Shown here: one piece after another, positions 36,701 to 55,006 of the stretch
How positions within the stretch are numbered: the first letter of the stretch is position 1
How the letters are laid out: each line of letters begins with the position of its first letter
Assembly (NCBI GenBank): GCA_013365325.1
Contig: JABVXV010000194.1
Span: 1-64,000 of the forward strand
DNA from: Dipetalonema caudispina
Taxonomy: Eukaryota; Nematoda; Chromadorea; Rhabditida; Onchocercidae
Direction: 5' to 3'
DNA: 64,000 bases
Program-made: the position numbers and the translations under genes
The notes under the pieces: generated by a model
Databases searched by the model: none
Seen by the model: the letters and a program-made list of their open reading frames with translations, nothing else
Told to the model about the DNA's origin: nothing

Positions 36701-39700
36701 CTTAAAAAACAGTTCACTTCATATTTTTGGAATTTATCCTGACAGTTACATTGTTTTATTATAATTAATTAAATTTCAAAATATTTTATAGAAATTATGA
36801 TTGCTAAGGAAATAAGCATTTTTGGAACGAAATATATGGTGGATAAATTGAAATATACGCTTGACGGAGACAAAGTGGCTTGTGGCTTAGATAATGCTCA
36901 GCGAAATGCATTGTGCTACGCTCTTACGCATGAACTTGCCTTGATCCAGGGTCCTCCGGGTACAGGTTAGCTCCTTCATATACAAAGAGAATTAGGAACA
37001 CCGAAAGGAATATGCAAAACTTTCTTGAAGCTCGGGGATCGGGAATCCGTATGTTTGAGATTAATACGAATACATGTTTAATGAAACAGGTCGGCGATTT
37101 TTTGTCAGTCAGTCAGTAAAGTAATCGAGCACCTTCTTCCTGCTCGAATAATTCTCATCATGTTTTTACTCTTACTTTTTTCGATATCACTAATAGCGCT
37201 GTCATAAATATGATCAGATGTTGAATTGACGCTAAATTAAATTATCTTTGACTAAATTTGAATATCAGATGTCCTAAATTTAGGGAAAACTTTTCTTGGC
37301 CGTCTTATTGTGCGCATTTTGCTGGAAAATATGAATATATGGAATCCAGAGAGAATAAATCCGATGTTAGTCGTTTGCTTTACCAATCATGCTTTGGATC
37401 AATTTTTGGGTGGCGTTTTAGTAGATTTAATAGAAGATGGACGTTACAATGATGAACTTCCTAGTATTATTAGATTTGGTTCGCGCTGTAAAAGTGAAAC
37501 TTTACAAAGGTATGTCATTTTTTTATTTCACTTCGAGAGTGAAAATGATTTTGCAGAAATAGCTTTATAAAGCTTCCTATGAAAAAAGTACTGTTTATTT
37601 TTAACTGTTTTCCAAATAACGACTTTGATGATATGGTTTTTCATTTATATTACGAGCACATACAACTTATAAAAAGGTTGCAATTCGTTTGCAGATATAC
37701 AAAACGACCCGTTTTGGAAGCATACACTAACCTAATTTCGGATACAGCAAAGCAGAAGGTTGCTCTTTACTTCTTTTTTTTTTTTGTGGCTGTAGAACTG
37801 TCCAATTAAAATGAGTTTATTTTCTTCAAACTTATGATGTCGAAATAATAAAATTTTATAGGCGAATCGAATAATGTCGCAAAGAATACATTTGTTGGGA
37901 AAGATTCAATCTCAGGTTGCCGTATTAATGCTACGTAAGAATGAGATTCTATCTTTTAAGCACATGCAACGTGTAATGTTGCCAGAACATATCCAGCAGT
38001 TCAGTATGCAACGACAGACCAGTAAAAAAGGGTGTTCAGTCAGTATTTCAAGTAATTTATAGTGTGGTTTTATTCGATATATCATTCACGCTTCTATTTG
38101 CCAGTAGTTTTTTTGGCACCTGCTTATCTTTGTCCTTAAATTTAATTGAGTTAAAGTTTGCAATTTGAAATTTCAGATTTTGTGATTTCATAATGAATTT
38201 ATTAGCATTATGATATTTCAAATGCTGAATTTTGCATTTTACATTTTTTCATATTTCAGATGGATGAAATATTTTGCAGATGGCTTCTGGAAAGTGATGC
38301 TGGTAGAGAAGACTGTTTCAGTGTAGAAGTCGATGCAAATGAAAAAATCACTGACTGTGAGGTGAGAAGTTGGAATGGTGGTATTTAACGCTTATCAAAT
38401 ATTGGACATACTGGGTGAATAACAATGTCAGTCTCCTTAAAGTTTGAGTTTGCACATTAGTACCAATTAAAATTCTTTTGTAGGGAGGAGAGTTTTCCGG
38501 AAATGAGGATCCAAAAATGTCAGCTTTGTGGTCCATGGATGAAACATTTGTCGACAAAGAGAAAAATGAACTAAAGGAAGAAATGTTTGATCCACAGGTG
38601 GATGAATGGGTTACTTGGAATGAAATACAGGTGTGTTTTCATAAGGAATCTGAATATAAGAATTCAAAATTATGTTTCCAGCAGCAGAAATCAAAAAATT
38701 AATGATGTTTTAGCGTATTTCAATAACGGTATTATAATACCTGTAAGGAAAACAGCGTAAACTGTCTTTGCATATTTTTTCCCAGATCTACTTTTTTTTC
38801 ACAGTTTTATTGATTCTCGATTAATTGGTTAATTTATCAGCATGAAAAATTAATCGGTCTGTTCTGTGTTTTGAATGAAAAATTAGGGCATCAATTTCTT
38901 CAAATAATGGAAACTTCTTTTGAAATAACCAAATATATGTGGTTGCCAGTAATGTACATTGAAAAAGTGCATGAAGATGTTAAATGAGGAATTTTCAGGA
39001 ACGGCTGCTTAGGACTAATCCAGATATAGAGGATTATTACCATTCTGGTGAGTGGGATCTTAATAAAGAACCTAATGCATCCGCCATCGAACGAGTCACA
39101 ATATTCTCAAGCCAAACGTACGATAAATCAAAGCAGAGTGTAAATGTAATAATTATCGAACCTCTTGCAATCATCTTTAGTTAAGTGTAGTTTCTACTGA
39201 AGATCAGTTATTGTTATCGTTTAACTTTCAAAAATTAAACTTTTCACAGTGCTTCAGGCAAAACACAATGCCGAGCTTATTGCAGACCTAGAGGATGTGA
39301 AGGTTGATATATTAAAAGTCAGTTTCATTTCTCTTCCCTGCTCAATTGATTTTTTATTATTAACTTAATTCTTCACATCTAGAAATTTTGCACTAGAAAA
39401 GGCTACCAATTTGTGAAATAACTGAATTCGATGCTAACTTTAATTATTAATTGTTGCTTTAACCCTTCGTATTCATTTTTTTCAAACCTTTCAAGTTTTT
39501 TAGAGTTCACCTCTGACTTTAGAGGAAGCTTCATCGATTAAAAACTTGCAAACTTTGCACAAACACCGTCGTTGGGCTCTGTATATGCATTGGATCAATA
39601 AACTAAAGGTTGTTGTAAATAAGAAGCTGGATATGTTGATATGTAAGTATCAAACTCTAATGGAGAACGTTAAGAAGGAATACGATCTTTTGGATGAAAT

Positions 39701-42700
39701 CGTTCTGCGAAAGGCTTTGGTGCTGTTTCTTCATATTTTGTCAGAAATTAGCCCAAGTGTTGTCCATCGCTTTTTGAGAGTTTATTATTGAGATTTTTAT
39801 CTTATTTTTATACCAAAAATTGTTTCTTCACAATAAGTTTCGCTAGACGTTCAACTTATATCAGTGATTCTTGTGTTGTACTTTAAATTTCAAATATTTA
39901 TCATAGAAAATAATACTTTTCTGAGATGTGAACATTTCAAAGAATCTTCATAACTACATTTGTGGCTTTGCAGAGTTTTGAGGTCTGCAGATTCACCTTA
40001 TCTGAATTGTAGATTATCGGTGCAACTACAACTTGCGCTGCAAAAATAAAACCGTTTTTGGATCGCCTTGGTTGCCCTATTGTAATAGTGGAAGAAGCAG
40101 CTGAAGTGCTGGAAGCTCATGTTTTGGCAAGTATTACAAGTAAATGTCAGCACGCCATCCTAATTGGAGATCATCAGCAGCTGCGTCCAAATCCTGGTAT
40201 AGAATATGTTTCTCAAAATTAACTTTATTAGTTTAGATACAGCAGTAAGTTAGTGTAGTCACACATCGCTGGTATTTTACGGTAGGTAGCATAATTTGAG
40301 GAGTGCTTCGTTAAATTTTTCTTGTTCGAATACACAAAGAGAATTAGACACTCATTCACCTCTTGTAATCACCCTTATAATCGAATCCTTTTTTATATTT
40401 GAGCCAATTATCATTATCTGAGGCTGGCATGTGTGTATTTAATACATAAATTGTTTCTTTTTTCCCTGGTTAACCATTGACTTAATTTTTGCATAATTTT
40501 TGGCATATTTTTCGCTTAATCCTCAACGATCTCTGATTTATGAATGAGTTAACGTAAATCATTTATTTCAGCAGTACTTGCTCTCGCTCGTGAGTATAAT
40601 TTGGATATATCTTTGTTTGAAAGGTTGATCAAAAATGATTTCCCATATGCAGTACTGGAAAAGCAGCATCGTATGGCAATTGCCGTATCAAATACTATTA
40701 TGCCAGAATTTTATCCTTTAATGAAAGATGCTGACAATGTTTTGAGTTATCCAAATGTTAAAGGTGAGACTTATTGAAGATATCTGAATTATTATATTAG
40801 AAGCTATGAATGCAAGCTGTAAAGGAACTGAGATGAAAGTATTTTTTTTAAATAGATCTGGTATGAAGTAAGGCAGTTGTTATGAACTCAGACTTTACTG
40901 ATTTCTGAAGTTCTTATATTTCTTGCAGGATGTCAAAAAAATTTGTATTTTATTAACCACTCTCACGAGGAAGATGTACTCTTCTCCACATCACATAAAA
41001 ATTCATTTGAAGGCGATTTTATGGTCAGCTTATCTGCTTATTTTGTTCAACAGGGCTATGCTTGTTCGCAGGTGCGTTTGTTTAATTTGTTTTTCTTTTT
41101 ATTTCTCGAGAATAGGTAACTTTATGTTTCGCATTACTAAAACAGATATTATTTAATGAAAATTGGCTACACTTTTTTATTTTAGATCACTTTACTTTGT
41201 GCCTATGCAGCTCAGGCAAATTACGTAAGGACACGAATAATGTTAAAATTCAGCAATGAAAGCTCTCCTTTGGTTGAAACTGTTGATAATTATCAAGGCG
41301 GAGAAAATGATATAATCATTCTATCACTTATACGTTCACAACCGAGTGATGGTATCGGTTTTCTTGGGGTACGTTCCTAAATTTATTCATTTATTGAGAA
41401 GTTTTAGAAAATCTATTGAAATTAATAGATTTTGCGTCATTTGATGAATTTTATTTTTTATATCAGTTCGAACAACGAAGTAAATTGGAATATCATTGTT
41501 CAGGTTTCTAATCGTGTATGTGTGGCTTTATCACGCTCCAAACTTGGTCTTTACGTGATAGGCAATATGCACTTTCTTACATCTTACTCGCTTCTCTGGA
41601 ATCGACTCTCTATTGCTTTGACAGATGCTGGTTGCATTGGCGATGGTTTCCCGGCATTTTGTATAAAGCATGATGTTACGCAGGTAATTGGAATTAATGA
41701 ATGTCAGTTTCGAAAATCCATTTCTAAATAACTGATTTAAATTTAGGCTTACTAGCTTTAAAGAATTTGTTTTCCTTTAGATTATCCGCAGCGCAGATGA
41801 ATTTCTGACAAAAACTCCTGAAGGTGGTTGCTATTGTCCTTGTGACTTTATACGACCTTGTGGTCACATCTGCGGTCAACCTTGTCATCGGTATAATCAC
41901 TTTCAGTTCTTTTATTTCCGATGAAGTACTCTTAAAATTGCAAACCATAAACAGAACTTTTAGTGTGGTGTTGCACTGTAAGTATGATTATCTTAAAATA
42001 GCCAAGTTAAGGAAAAAATATTATGAAAGCAAAGGAAGGAAGAGTAAGAAAGAGAAATCAGAACTGAGATTACGTTGTAGCGTGAAGAGGAATGTACAGG
42101 GACAAAAATTTGTTTATTTTAAGCAGTAAAAATAACTATTTCAGAACAGATCCAGAACACAAGCGAACATGCACTCATTCTTGTCCAAAAACATGCTTGA
42201 CGATGTTCCGACATCCTTGTACCAGATTATGTGGTGAAGTAAGATTCTTCAATATTTCAAACAGGAATAAAAGTGAAGGATAGTATATATTATATATCTG
42301 TTAGTTCCCAAGTTTCACTTATCTGTGGACATTTACTTGACATGTGCTGCGTGAGTAATTTTAGCAACGTGGACCATCATTTGTGATGGTCATGAGGGTG
42401 TTTTGACTTCAGTATATATCTTACCACTTCACTTGATTGCCAATTTTTATAGATTAACTTACAAACTCAATCGTTAATTCTTTGGCACATTAGGTAAGTT
42501 ATCGAAATTCAATTTTAGCCTTGCGGTGCTTGTCAGTTTTTTGAGAAGAAGATTTTCTCGTGTGGCCATACAAGCAGCGTTGTTTGTCATCTCTTCGAGG
42601 AAGCAAAATGCCAACAGAAATGTCCAAAAAAACTGCCATGTGGTCATCAGTGTGTGAAAAAATGCAACGAACCATGCAAATGCTCACATGTGAGTTTGTG

Positions 42701-45700
42701 TAGATCTTTATTGGTATTACTACTGCTAGTCCTTGAAGTTAGTTGAAACATTTAGTTTTTTCGAGATGAAGTTTTATGTCTTTTTGGACGTTCGGTTACA
42801 CGATCGCATGGGATATATGGATCATGATATGCTCTTGAATTAATAGTGATGTAAGTTCTTACCTAACTGAGTATCATCTGGAATACTCAGGTTTTCATGA
42901 CAGTGAAAAACCTCTCTAAAATGCGGCGAACTTTGCAAATACAATGGATCATATTCGAGTAATTCTCTTCGAGACTGCTCGAGTACAACGATATGAATAT
43001 GATGGCAGTCCGAAATGTTTTATTTTTCAGAAGGTCTTACTAAACTGTGGACATACCGTTGTAATTGCTTGTTCTGAAAAACAAAAAACGAAATGCATAG
43101 AAAAAGTAGAGAAAACATTTTCTACGTGTAGTCATCGTTGGACAGTGCCGTGCTATAATTATGAAGATGCGCGATGCGGTGAAAAATGTGAGCGAATTCT
43201 GCCATGCGGTCATTGTTGTCAATCGCTGTGTGGGAACTGCACATTAGGTTAGTTTCTGTTTTGAAAATAATTTCAAGTCAGTTCATCTTAGTTCCTTCTG
43301 TGGAATAATTATTTCTATTTATTTCGAATTCGGATATGATTGAAATGCTTTTCATTTTCTTGTTCTCATAAGATCTTTTAAGCTTTCATTATTTTTCTTT
43401 TTCTCCGATTCTATTACGACTTGGTTACTGGATAGTCTTCTTAATCACTGAATGGAGATCAAGTTGATTCAGCTGCTAAGTCTCCTCATTATTCTGAGTT
43501 GTACTTTCGGGAACAGTGATATGATCATAACAAGTATATGGTATTAAGATACTGTAGCTAAGAATATGGGATTCATGTAAATCAAGTAATTCATTTACAG
43601 AGAGTTGTGCTAGTTGTGTATCACTTTGTGGTAAACGACTTCCTTGCGGCCATGACTGTTTGCGTACATGTGGAACACCTTGCGAACCCTGCATAGCTCC
43701 TTGTTCAAATCAGTGCGGGCATTCACATTGTGGTCAAAAATTTGATCTACTTGCGGTTCGAAACACTTTTCTCTTTAGTCATTTGTTTACATTTTCTTTT
43801 TATTTTCAGCCACTGACACTGTGTTACTGCGTGTTGTTGTTTCTTTTCTATAAAGGAATTATCATAACACAAATTTTATATCAAAAAAATTGTATTTTGA
43901 TCAGTACATTGCAGGAACAAAAAGCTCGATGTGCCGATTTTTGCAGCTTTTGCGTGCAGCATTGCTTGAACAGCTGCAAACATCAGGGATGTCAAATGCA
44001 ATGCTGGCAAGTATGCAACATTAGCCCGTGTAGTTTTTCATGCGACAAAAAGCTTGAGTGTGGACATACTTGTCTCAGTCCATGTGGCGAAATTTGTCCA
44101 GGTGATGTCTTTTTAGCAGCAGTATTAACATCTTTAATTTCTTGGAGTTGAAATTTCAGCTCTTTTAGTTTGTAAATTTTTTTCAGCTAATTCAGTGTGT
44201 TCTGTCGTTTATTGTCCTCAATAAATAACAATCACTAAAATCCCCGCTGCCATCAAATTTTTAGCTTTATCAAAGTATTTCGTTCTTGCTTTTGGACAGA
44301 AAAATAACAAAAAAAAGGTTATTTCTACAGATGTTTGCGCTGAATGTCAGGGAATAAATGTTCCTGTCTTACAGTTTCAAGGATGTAAATGTATTGTTAG
44401 TGTTGAGGTACGTTTTGCTACTTGTCATTATCGGAAAAAATCTTTAATTGCAAAAAAATATGAACCGGAAAACTCCTTAACATGATACCTTTTGAAAGAT
44501 TTGAAATTTTTATTTTTTCATTTTTCCTAATTAGCGTTTAACCATACTTTAACTTGTAAAGGAGGCCGATCTCCATATTCAAGAGCAAACATCAAGGATG
44601 CAGCAGTATACATGTCCAAAATGTGCTTGCAAACTTCCTACTAATGGTTGCTTTCGATATGCAAGGGAATTGAAAAGACAGGCTATCTTGAATGAAAGGG
44701 TTTGATTTGTCAACATTCAACATAAGTGAATCATTGTTTACCGAAAAGGATAGCCATTTTTTTGGAGAAAAAAGTTTGAGGAAGATTTCTAAATCTATAG
44801 TAATTTTTTCTGATTTATTGTAGAATTGTCATGTTTCTTTTTCTACCTTTATTTCATGATTCAGTTCACAAAAGATTCAATATACTTTTTTATTTTAGAT
44901 CAAATTCGCAAAACTGTTAACTGATGGTTTATCAATCAACTTACAGTACGATGTTTTGAAACAAGCTGAGGATGATTTGGCAAAAATCATGGAAATAAGC
45001 GGGAGGAAAAAAGTATGATGACTGTAAACAACCCGATTTTTTCTAAACTTTTGGATATGGAACATTATTCAATCTTTGTAGTTCTTCGTATTATTTGCAA
45101 CTCTTTTTTAGAAAACTGCTGCAATAGAAATGGCCGAAATATTACGTCTGGTTATAACGAGATTTAATACAGAATTCTACAATCATTCAGGTGTGAAAAA
45201 ATGGCAAGTAATGGTAAGGTAGGTTGAAAGTTCTTGAACACAACGTTAGCACAACTTGCTTGTTTATTAGCTTCGTGAGCTAGACAGTGATAATGTTCCT
45301 TCATTGCAATTTATTAACATAAATTTGCAGCATGCTTTCGGATATGTGCCGATTAGCTATGCGCATTATCACCGAAAAGTTCACTTCTATTCCGAAGAAG
45401 CGCCACTTTAACTTATATAAACTCTTTCGTGATTCTCTTGGAACAACAAATAACATTTTCTCTTTGCTGGTATTCTATTTGTTTGCATTCATCAGTTATT
45501 CCGAGATCATTAAAATTGTCCCAAATTTTTAATGCCTTATAAATGTCGATGGTCTTGGAATTTTTATTCATTATTTACGCCTTTAATACAATTTAATTTA
45601 TTCTAGGAAATGGATCTTCTCAATTTATTAGTTTTTGCGAAGTTATTGGGAACAGAATCACCTTCGATGCTAGAAATACCAATAGCAAATGGGCTACGGA

Positions 45701-46372
45701 AAGTTTCTATCAAATACATGGTTATAATTTTTATTCCACTGTGGTTTTGTTTTATTTTACTCTATCTTTAGTTTTATTTCTACACTTTCTTATCCTTCTT
45801 CTACAAAAAAAAAAAAAAATCTAGTTTATACAATTGCCATGAAGTTGAGCCAGAAGGCAGTACAAGGAAAAGATACAGTACAAAGTAGAAGATATTGAGA
45901 GAACGTTTGTAGGCTATGCTTGTTTTATTATGTTTGCAGTAACAGTGTAAAATTTCTAGCTTGGACACCTCGCAAATGACTTGATCAGAAAACTGATAGA
46001 TTTGAATGCGTGCCAACTCAATGATTTGCTTAAAGTGACGATGAAAGCATTGAGCTGGTCTAGCGATGCGGAGCAGAAAAAAGCATCTAGTACGTTTTCA
46101 TTATTTTTTGTATTTTTCTTCCAAGGATTTACTGTGTTGTGGAATTAGAACCTCAAAAGTTGTGAGACTAAGCAGAAAGATGGTACTCGGCTAATTACTT
46201 TCAAGTAAGCAAAGTTATCTGAATTATTTATTTTGTTTTTAATTTCAGTTTACAGATATTTTCTTGATCTTTTTCAGTCGAATTTGTACAATATTATCGT
46301 GATCTGTACGAAGTTTTGAACATGCAACATATGCTGGTCAGTGATTTGCAGTGTATGAACTTTTCTTATTGA
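33708..46372 (+). CDS. znfx-1: ZNFX1-type SF1 helicase with NFX1 zinc fingers
   Basis: A large multi-exon gene. The first exons (33708-33901, 33961-34102, 34220-34333, 34493-34724, 34977-35129) encode a helical region and the ZNFX1 signature EDYRTLPVYATYDDI...EHYLDVQFRLMREDLVGPLRDGI. The SF1 helicase core follows. Walker A is GPPGTGKT, split by an intron between 36966 and 37284. Then come VVCFTNHALDQFL, motif II IVIVEEAAEVLEAH near 40100, GDHQQLRPNP, EKQHRM, VDNYQGGENDIIILSLIRS and NRVCVALSRSK. From about 41780 to 44110 there are at least seven NFX1-type Cys/His fingers (CGHxC...C patterns). A helical C-terminal part ends at 46370-46372. In C. elegans ZNFX-1 is a Z-granule protein that sustains inherited small-RNA silencing; in mammals ZNFX1 is an RNA sensor. 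I do not see the C-terminal RZ-type finger of human ZNFX1. The true start may be at 31819. Confidence 0.92.
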
Positions 46373-46598
46373 AGTACATTATGCCGTTAATTTCACTTCT
46401 GTAAAATATATCTATATTTCGTATTTATGTTGCAATAAGTTCTTGAACATTATGTGGAAGCAAGCTGTAGTTAAACTTAGTTCAAACATAATGTGCAGGA
46501 AGTATATATTATTAGTGCACTTTGTTGGTGCCTCAATGTGTGTGAAGGGTATTGCAAATCTCACTTTCCTTTTCTCATTGTTTTGTGTTTAATTTTTA

Positions 46599-46639
46599 AT
46601 ATGTTTAAAATTTGAATCCATTGTACGGTCGTTGTCTTA
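46599..46639 (+). repeat. Direct repeat, left copy (41 bp)
   Basis: This segment, starting ATATGTTTAAAATTTG and ending CGTTGTCTTA, recurs at 47403-47443 in the same orientation with one T/G difference. Confidence 0.9.
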
Positions 46640-47402
46640 TCTGCTGCTATCATTTTTTTAAGTGATGTGAAATGTTGTAAGAAATTGAATAAAATGTGCG
46701 GAAATAGCAGAAATGAATCCGCTTGTTATCATATTCATTTATCATGACAGCTTTGCAGTCATGTATGCTATGTGTGTAATTGAATTTTTTCAATAAGTGG
46801 AATGGTTCTGCTGGAAAATATTGGTAGAATTGATTTGCAGCGATTAAGGAGGTCAGATGTCTGATTCGTTTAATTTTTAATATCAAATTCTCACATCATT
46901 CTCGTCATTGGTGTTTACTGCTTGTAAACATGGAAATATTGGTTGAAGTGAATTTATATCTTAATGATTGATGTAAGTAGACTCGAATAGAGGATACTGA
47001 ATTTTCCTACGAAATTTCCAGACCAACAAAAAATTGCAGATCGGAGAGAAGACATGAAGAGGATCAGGCTAAGAGTGGGATTTTGGGTCGATAATTTTTA
47101 GACGATTTTAGGTGTACCTATTATCCATTCGAACGGGTTCATCTTTTAACTCATTGCTTTTATACTTTCTCGACAAAATGTTATTTGTTTCCTTGAAAGA
47201 TTTATTCGCTTTTGCTACTTAATGATTTTATAATATGCCAGCATGAAGGAATTGTATGCCTTCCTATCATACTAATTAATTGATAATAGTATCTGAACAA
47301 TAGTAAGTTATTTAAAGGTGTATTGATAAGTGAGACACTATTAGGTGATGAGTATCCCTTTAACCGATTTTCTATAGATCGTTCCTGGATGATAAAGCTT
47401 GT

Positions 47403-47443
47403 ATATGTTTAAAATTTGAATCCATTGTACGGGCGTTGTCTTA
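47403..47443 (+). repeat. Direct repeat, right copy (41 bp)
   Basis: Second copy of the segment at 46599-46639, identical at 40 of 41 positions. Flanking bases on both sides differ, so the duplicated unit has sharp ends. Confidence 0.9.
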
Positions 47444-47767
47444 AGTGTAGTAGTGTAAGGACAGCACCACGTTTTGTTGGTTGTCGTTGAGATGCCTTGT
47501 TGCACAGTGGCTGCGTGCTGTAGACGTTTTCGTCGTGGATTACGTGAGTCAAGATGTGGTAATTGATGTATTTCTGTGGGTTGACGTAGTGAGTGACGTG
47601 TCATTAGAAAATGAGACATTTTCCAAGTCATTGTTGTGAAAGGATTCGAAATTGCTGTTGTCATATTCCGGATAATGCGAGCTTTTCCATTCCATGAGTT
47701 TTTTCGTTGTCATGTTGGAATAGATAAATTTTAAGTATTTTCTTTCAGGGTTGTAATTTACACTGCA

Positions 47768-49676
47768 ATGGTTCTGCTAACGCTAATTGCACGTGTAGCT
47801 GATGGTCTCATCCTCGCTACTTCAATTGAAGGCAGCGATGAGGTTTGTTTGCTTGAAATTTGTTCGTTCCAGTTGTAGCTCAACTGTGAATTAGTGAAAA
47901 ATCCTATGATAGGAAAAACGATTTGGAATTTCCTTGAAATACCTCAATTGGTCTTCGGATGTGAATGGTACTAGTTATATTGAGAATATCGATCTAGGGA
48001 TCTGGATGATTAAGGGACGTACAGAATGTGTTAATACTGCTATAAGTATAAGGAAATATCGGCTTTGAGCGAATTTCAAGATGAAAAATTACCGTTCAAA
48101 TATTTCGCAACATACCTTTATTAAATGACTGAAATATTTGTTTAGAGAGATGGCAAACCAAATACTGTTAAACTGATAAGTTAGATAACATTTTCAGCCG
48201 GATCATAATATGGTGAAATATACTAATCAGGCAAAGATGCTTTTTCGGAAACTGAATGACAACAGTCCAGCTATACACACTCTTGAGAGTGGACCTTATT
48301 ATTTTCAGTTAGTTCTTTTCTTTTTAAGGATCAATATTTCCAGTCTTTGCTAGCCTTAGGACACCTGCGTTACGTTTTGACGATGTACCGCCGCAGTCAA
48401 ACTTCCCGCCTGACACTGTCTTCGGTGCGAGTCGTTAAACCACCGGGCGATTTAACTTATATCAAAAGTTTCGAAGCACATGTAATGCTTCAATTCTCGT
48501 TTTACCGAATAAGAAATCAGTTTGCTCATTTTGCTGGTATAAAAATCTTAAAGGAAACTAGTGAAGTGATTTATCTTACAATATTTGTAACTCCTGTGAA
48601 CCTGGATACTAAATTAGATTAGATATTTATTGACATTTTCTTACAGCTACGTAATCAAAAGACCAGTTTGCTCATTGTGTCTTTGTGATAAAAATTTTCC
48701 GCGGAAATCCGCCTTTACATATTTGGAAGATATTACTGATGAATTTCTTGGTCAGAATGGCACGCGCATAGCATCTGTCACTAGACCATATCATTTCATT
48801 GAATTTGGTTTGTTTTTCCCAGTTTGGTTCGATTTTCCTTTATATTTCATGCACAAACTCTCAAATTTATGCATTTTCATTTACCGATTTTAATATTATG
48901 TCTCGCGGTTTGATATACCGCTTTTGTTAATTTCAATACGACAGTTTTTACCCATTCACTCCCTAAAAAGTTTGTGTCTAAAATTATATTGCTGCTAATT
49001 AAAATAAGCAAATAATTTTTTTGCTGTTTATAGCTGTATCTCTATCGTATTACAGATTACTACATACAGCAAGCAAAAAGAAAGTATGCAGGTAGGAGTC
49101 GTCATGCAATATCTGCAGTAAGTAGTGAACTTCAGGACGTGACACGCATAATGGTTTCAAATATTGAGGATGTAATTCATCGCGGGGAAGCATTAAATAG
49201 TAAGTTTTTCGTTACTGCTTATTTCGTTTATAATGCTGATAGTTGAATGAACCAGAAGCATTTATTTGTTATTATCATTTTAATTGTATCACTAAAAAAA
49301 GAATGCATGCAATAGTTTTTTTGTATAAGGAATAAATAAATTGTTCTTTTATTTGTTGAAATAAATAAACTAGACCAGATGCCGTAAGTAAAATTTAGTT
49401 CCGTATACAACATCAAAATTTCTGACTAATCAAAACTTTTTGAATATCCCATTTGATTGAAATCTATTTGAGAAATGTCTGTTTATCTTAAGCAAATTTA
49501 TAAAATAATATTTTTCAACAGTTTTGGAAACGAGGGCAAATGACTTATCGGATATCAGTAAGAAATATCGAGAAGATGCAAGATTGCTTAATCGGAAAAG
49601 TACACTATTTAAGGTAACTGTGCTTGTTTGCTTTCTAGGTTTTTTCGGTTTTGTTGCTCGTTATTTATTCTGGTAA
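47768..49676 (+). CDS. SEC22: Vesicle-trafficking SNARE SEC22
   Basis: Five exons (47768-47842, 48198-48307, 48647-48807, 49056-49199 and 49522-49676) join in frame to 214 residues, the same size as human SEC22B (215). The longin domain begins MVLLTLIARVADGL and includes LFRKLN, YYFHYVIKRPVC, FTYLEDITDEF and RPYHFIEFD. The R-SNARE motif follows (SELQDVTRIMVSNIEDVIHR with the zero-layer Arg, then the RGEAL and ANDLSDISKKYR heptads). A single C-terminal membrane anchor (VCFLGFFGFVARYLFW) ends the protein. SEC22 drives fusion between the ER and Golgi in both directions. The start follows an acceptor at 47748, and AATAAA lies at 49860. Confidence 0.96.

Positions 49677-55006
<5,330 letters not shown>

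Larger units (their letters stand above)
46373..47767. other. Intergenic region between ZNFX1 and SEC22 with a duplicated 41-bp segment
   Basis: No gene is recognisable. Two near-identical 41-bp segments lie about 800 bp apart here. The sequence just before SEC22 ends in a strong acceptor (TTTTCTTTCAG at 47748), 19 nt before the ATG, which is a likely spliced-leader site. Confidence 0.65.

Noticed and set aside
43476..43694. Minus-strand frame over ZNFX1 zinc fingers
   Set aside because: Reverse complement of cysteine-rich coding exons; not independent.
47341..47664. 107-codon minus-strand open frame between ZNFX1 and SEC22
   Set aside because: Composition is dominated by Thr, Pro, His and Arg with no domain, no splice context, and it overlaps one copy of the 41-bp repeat.
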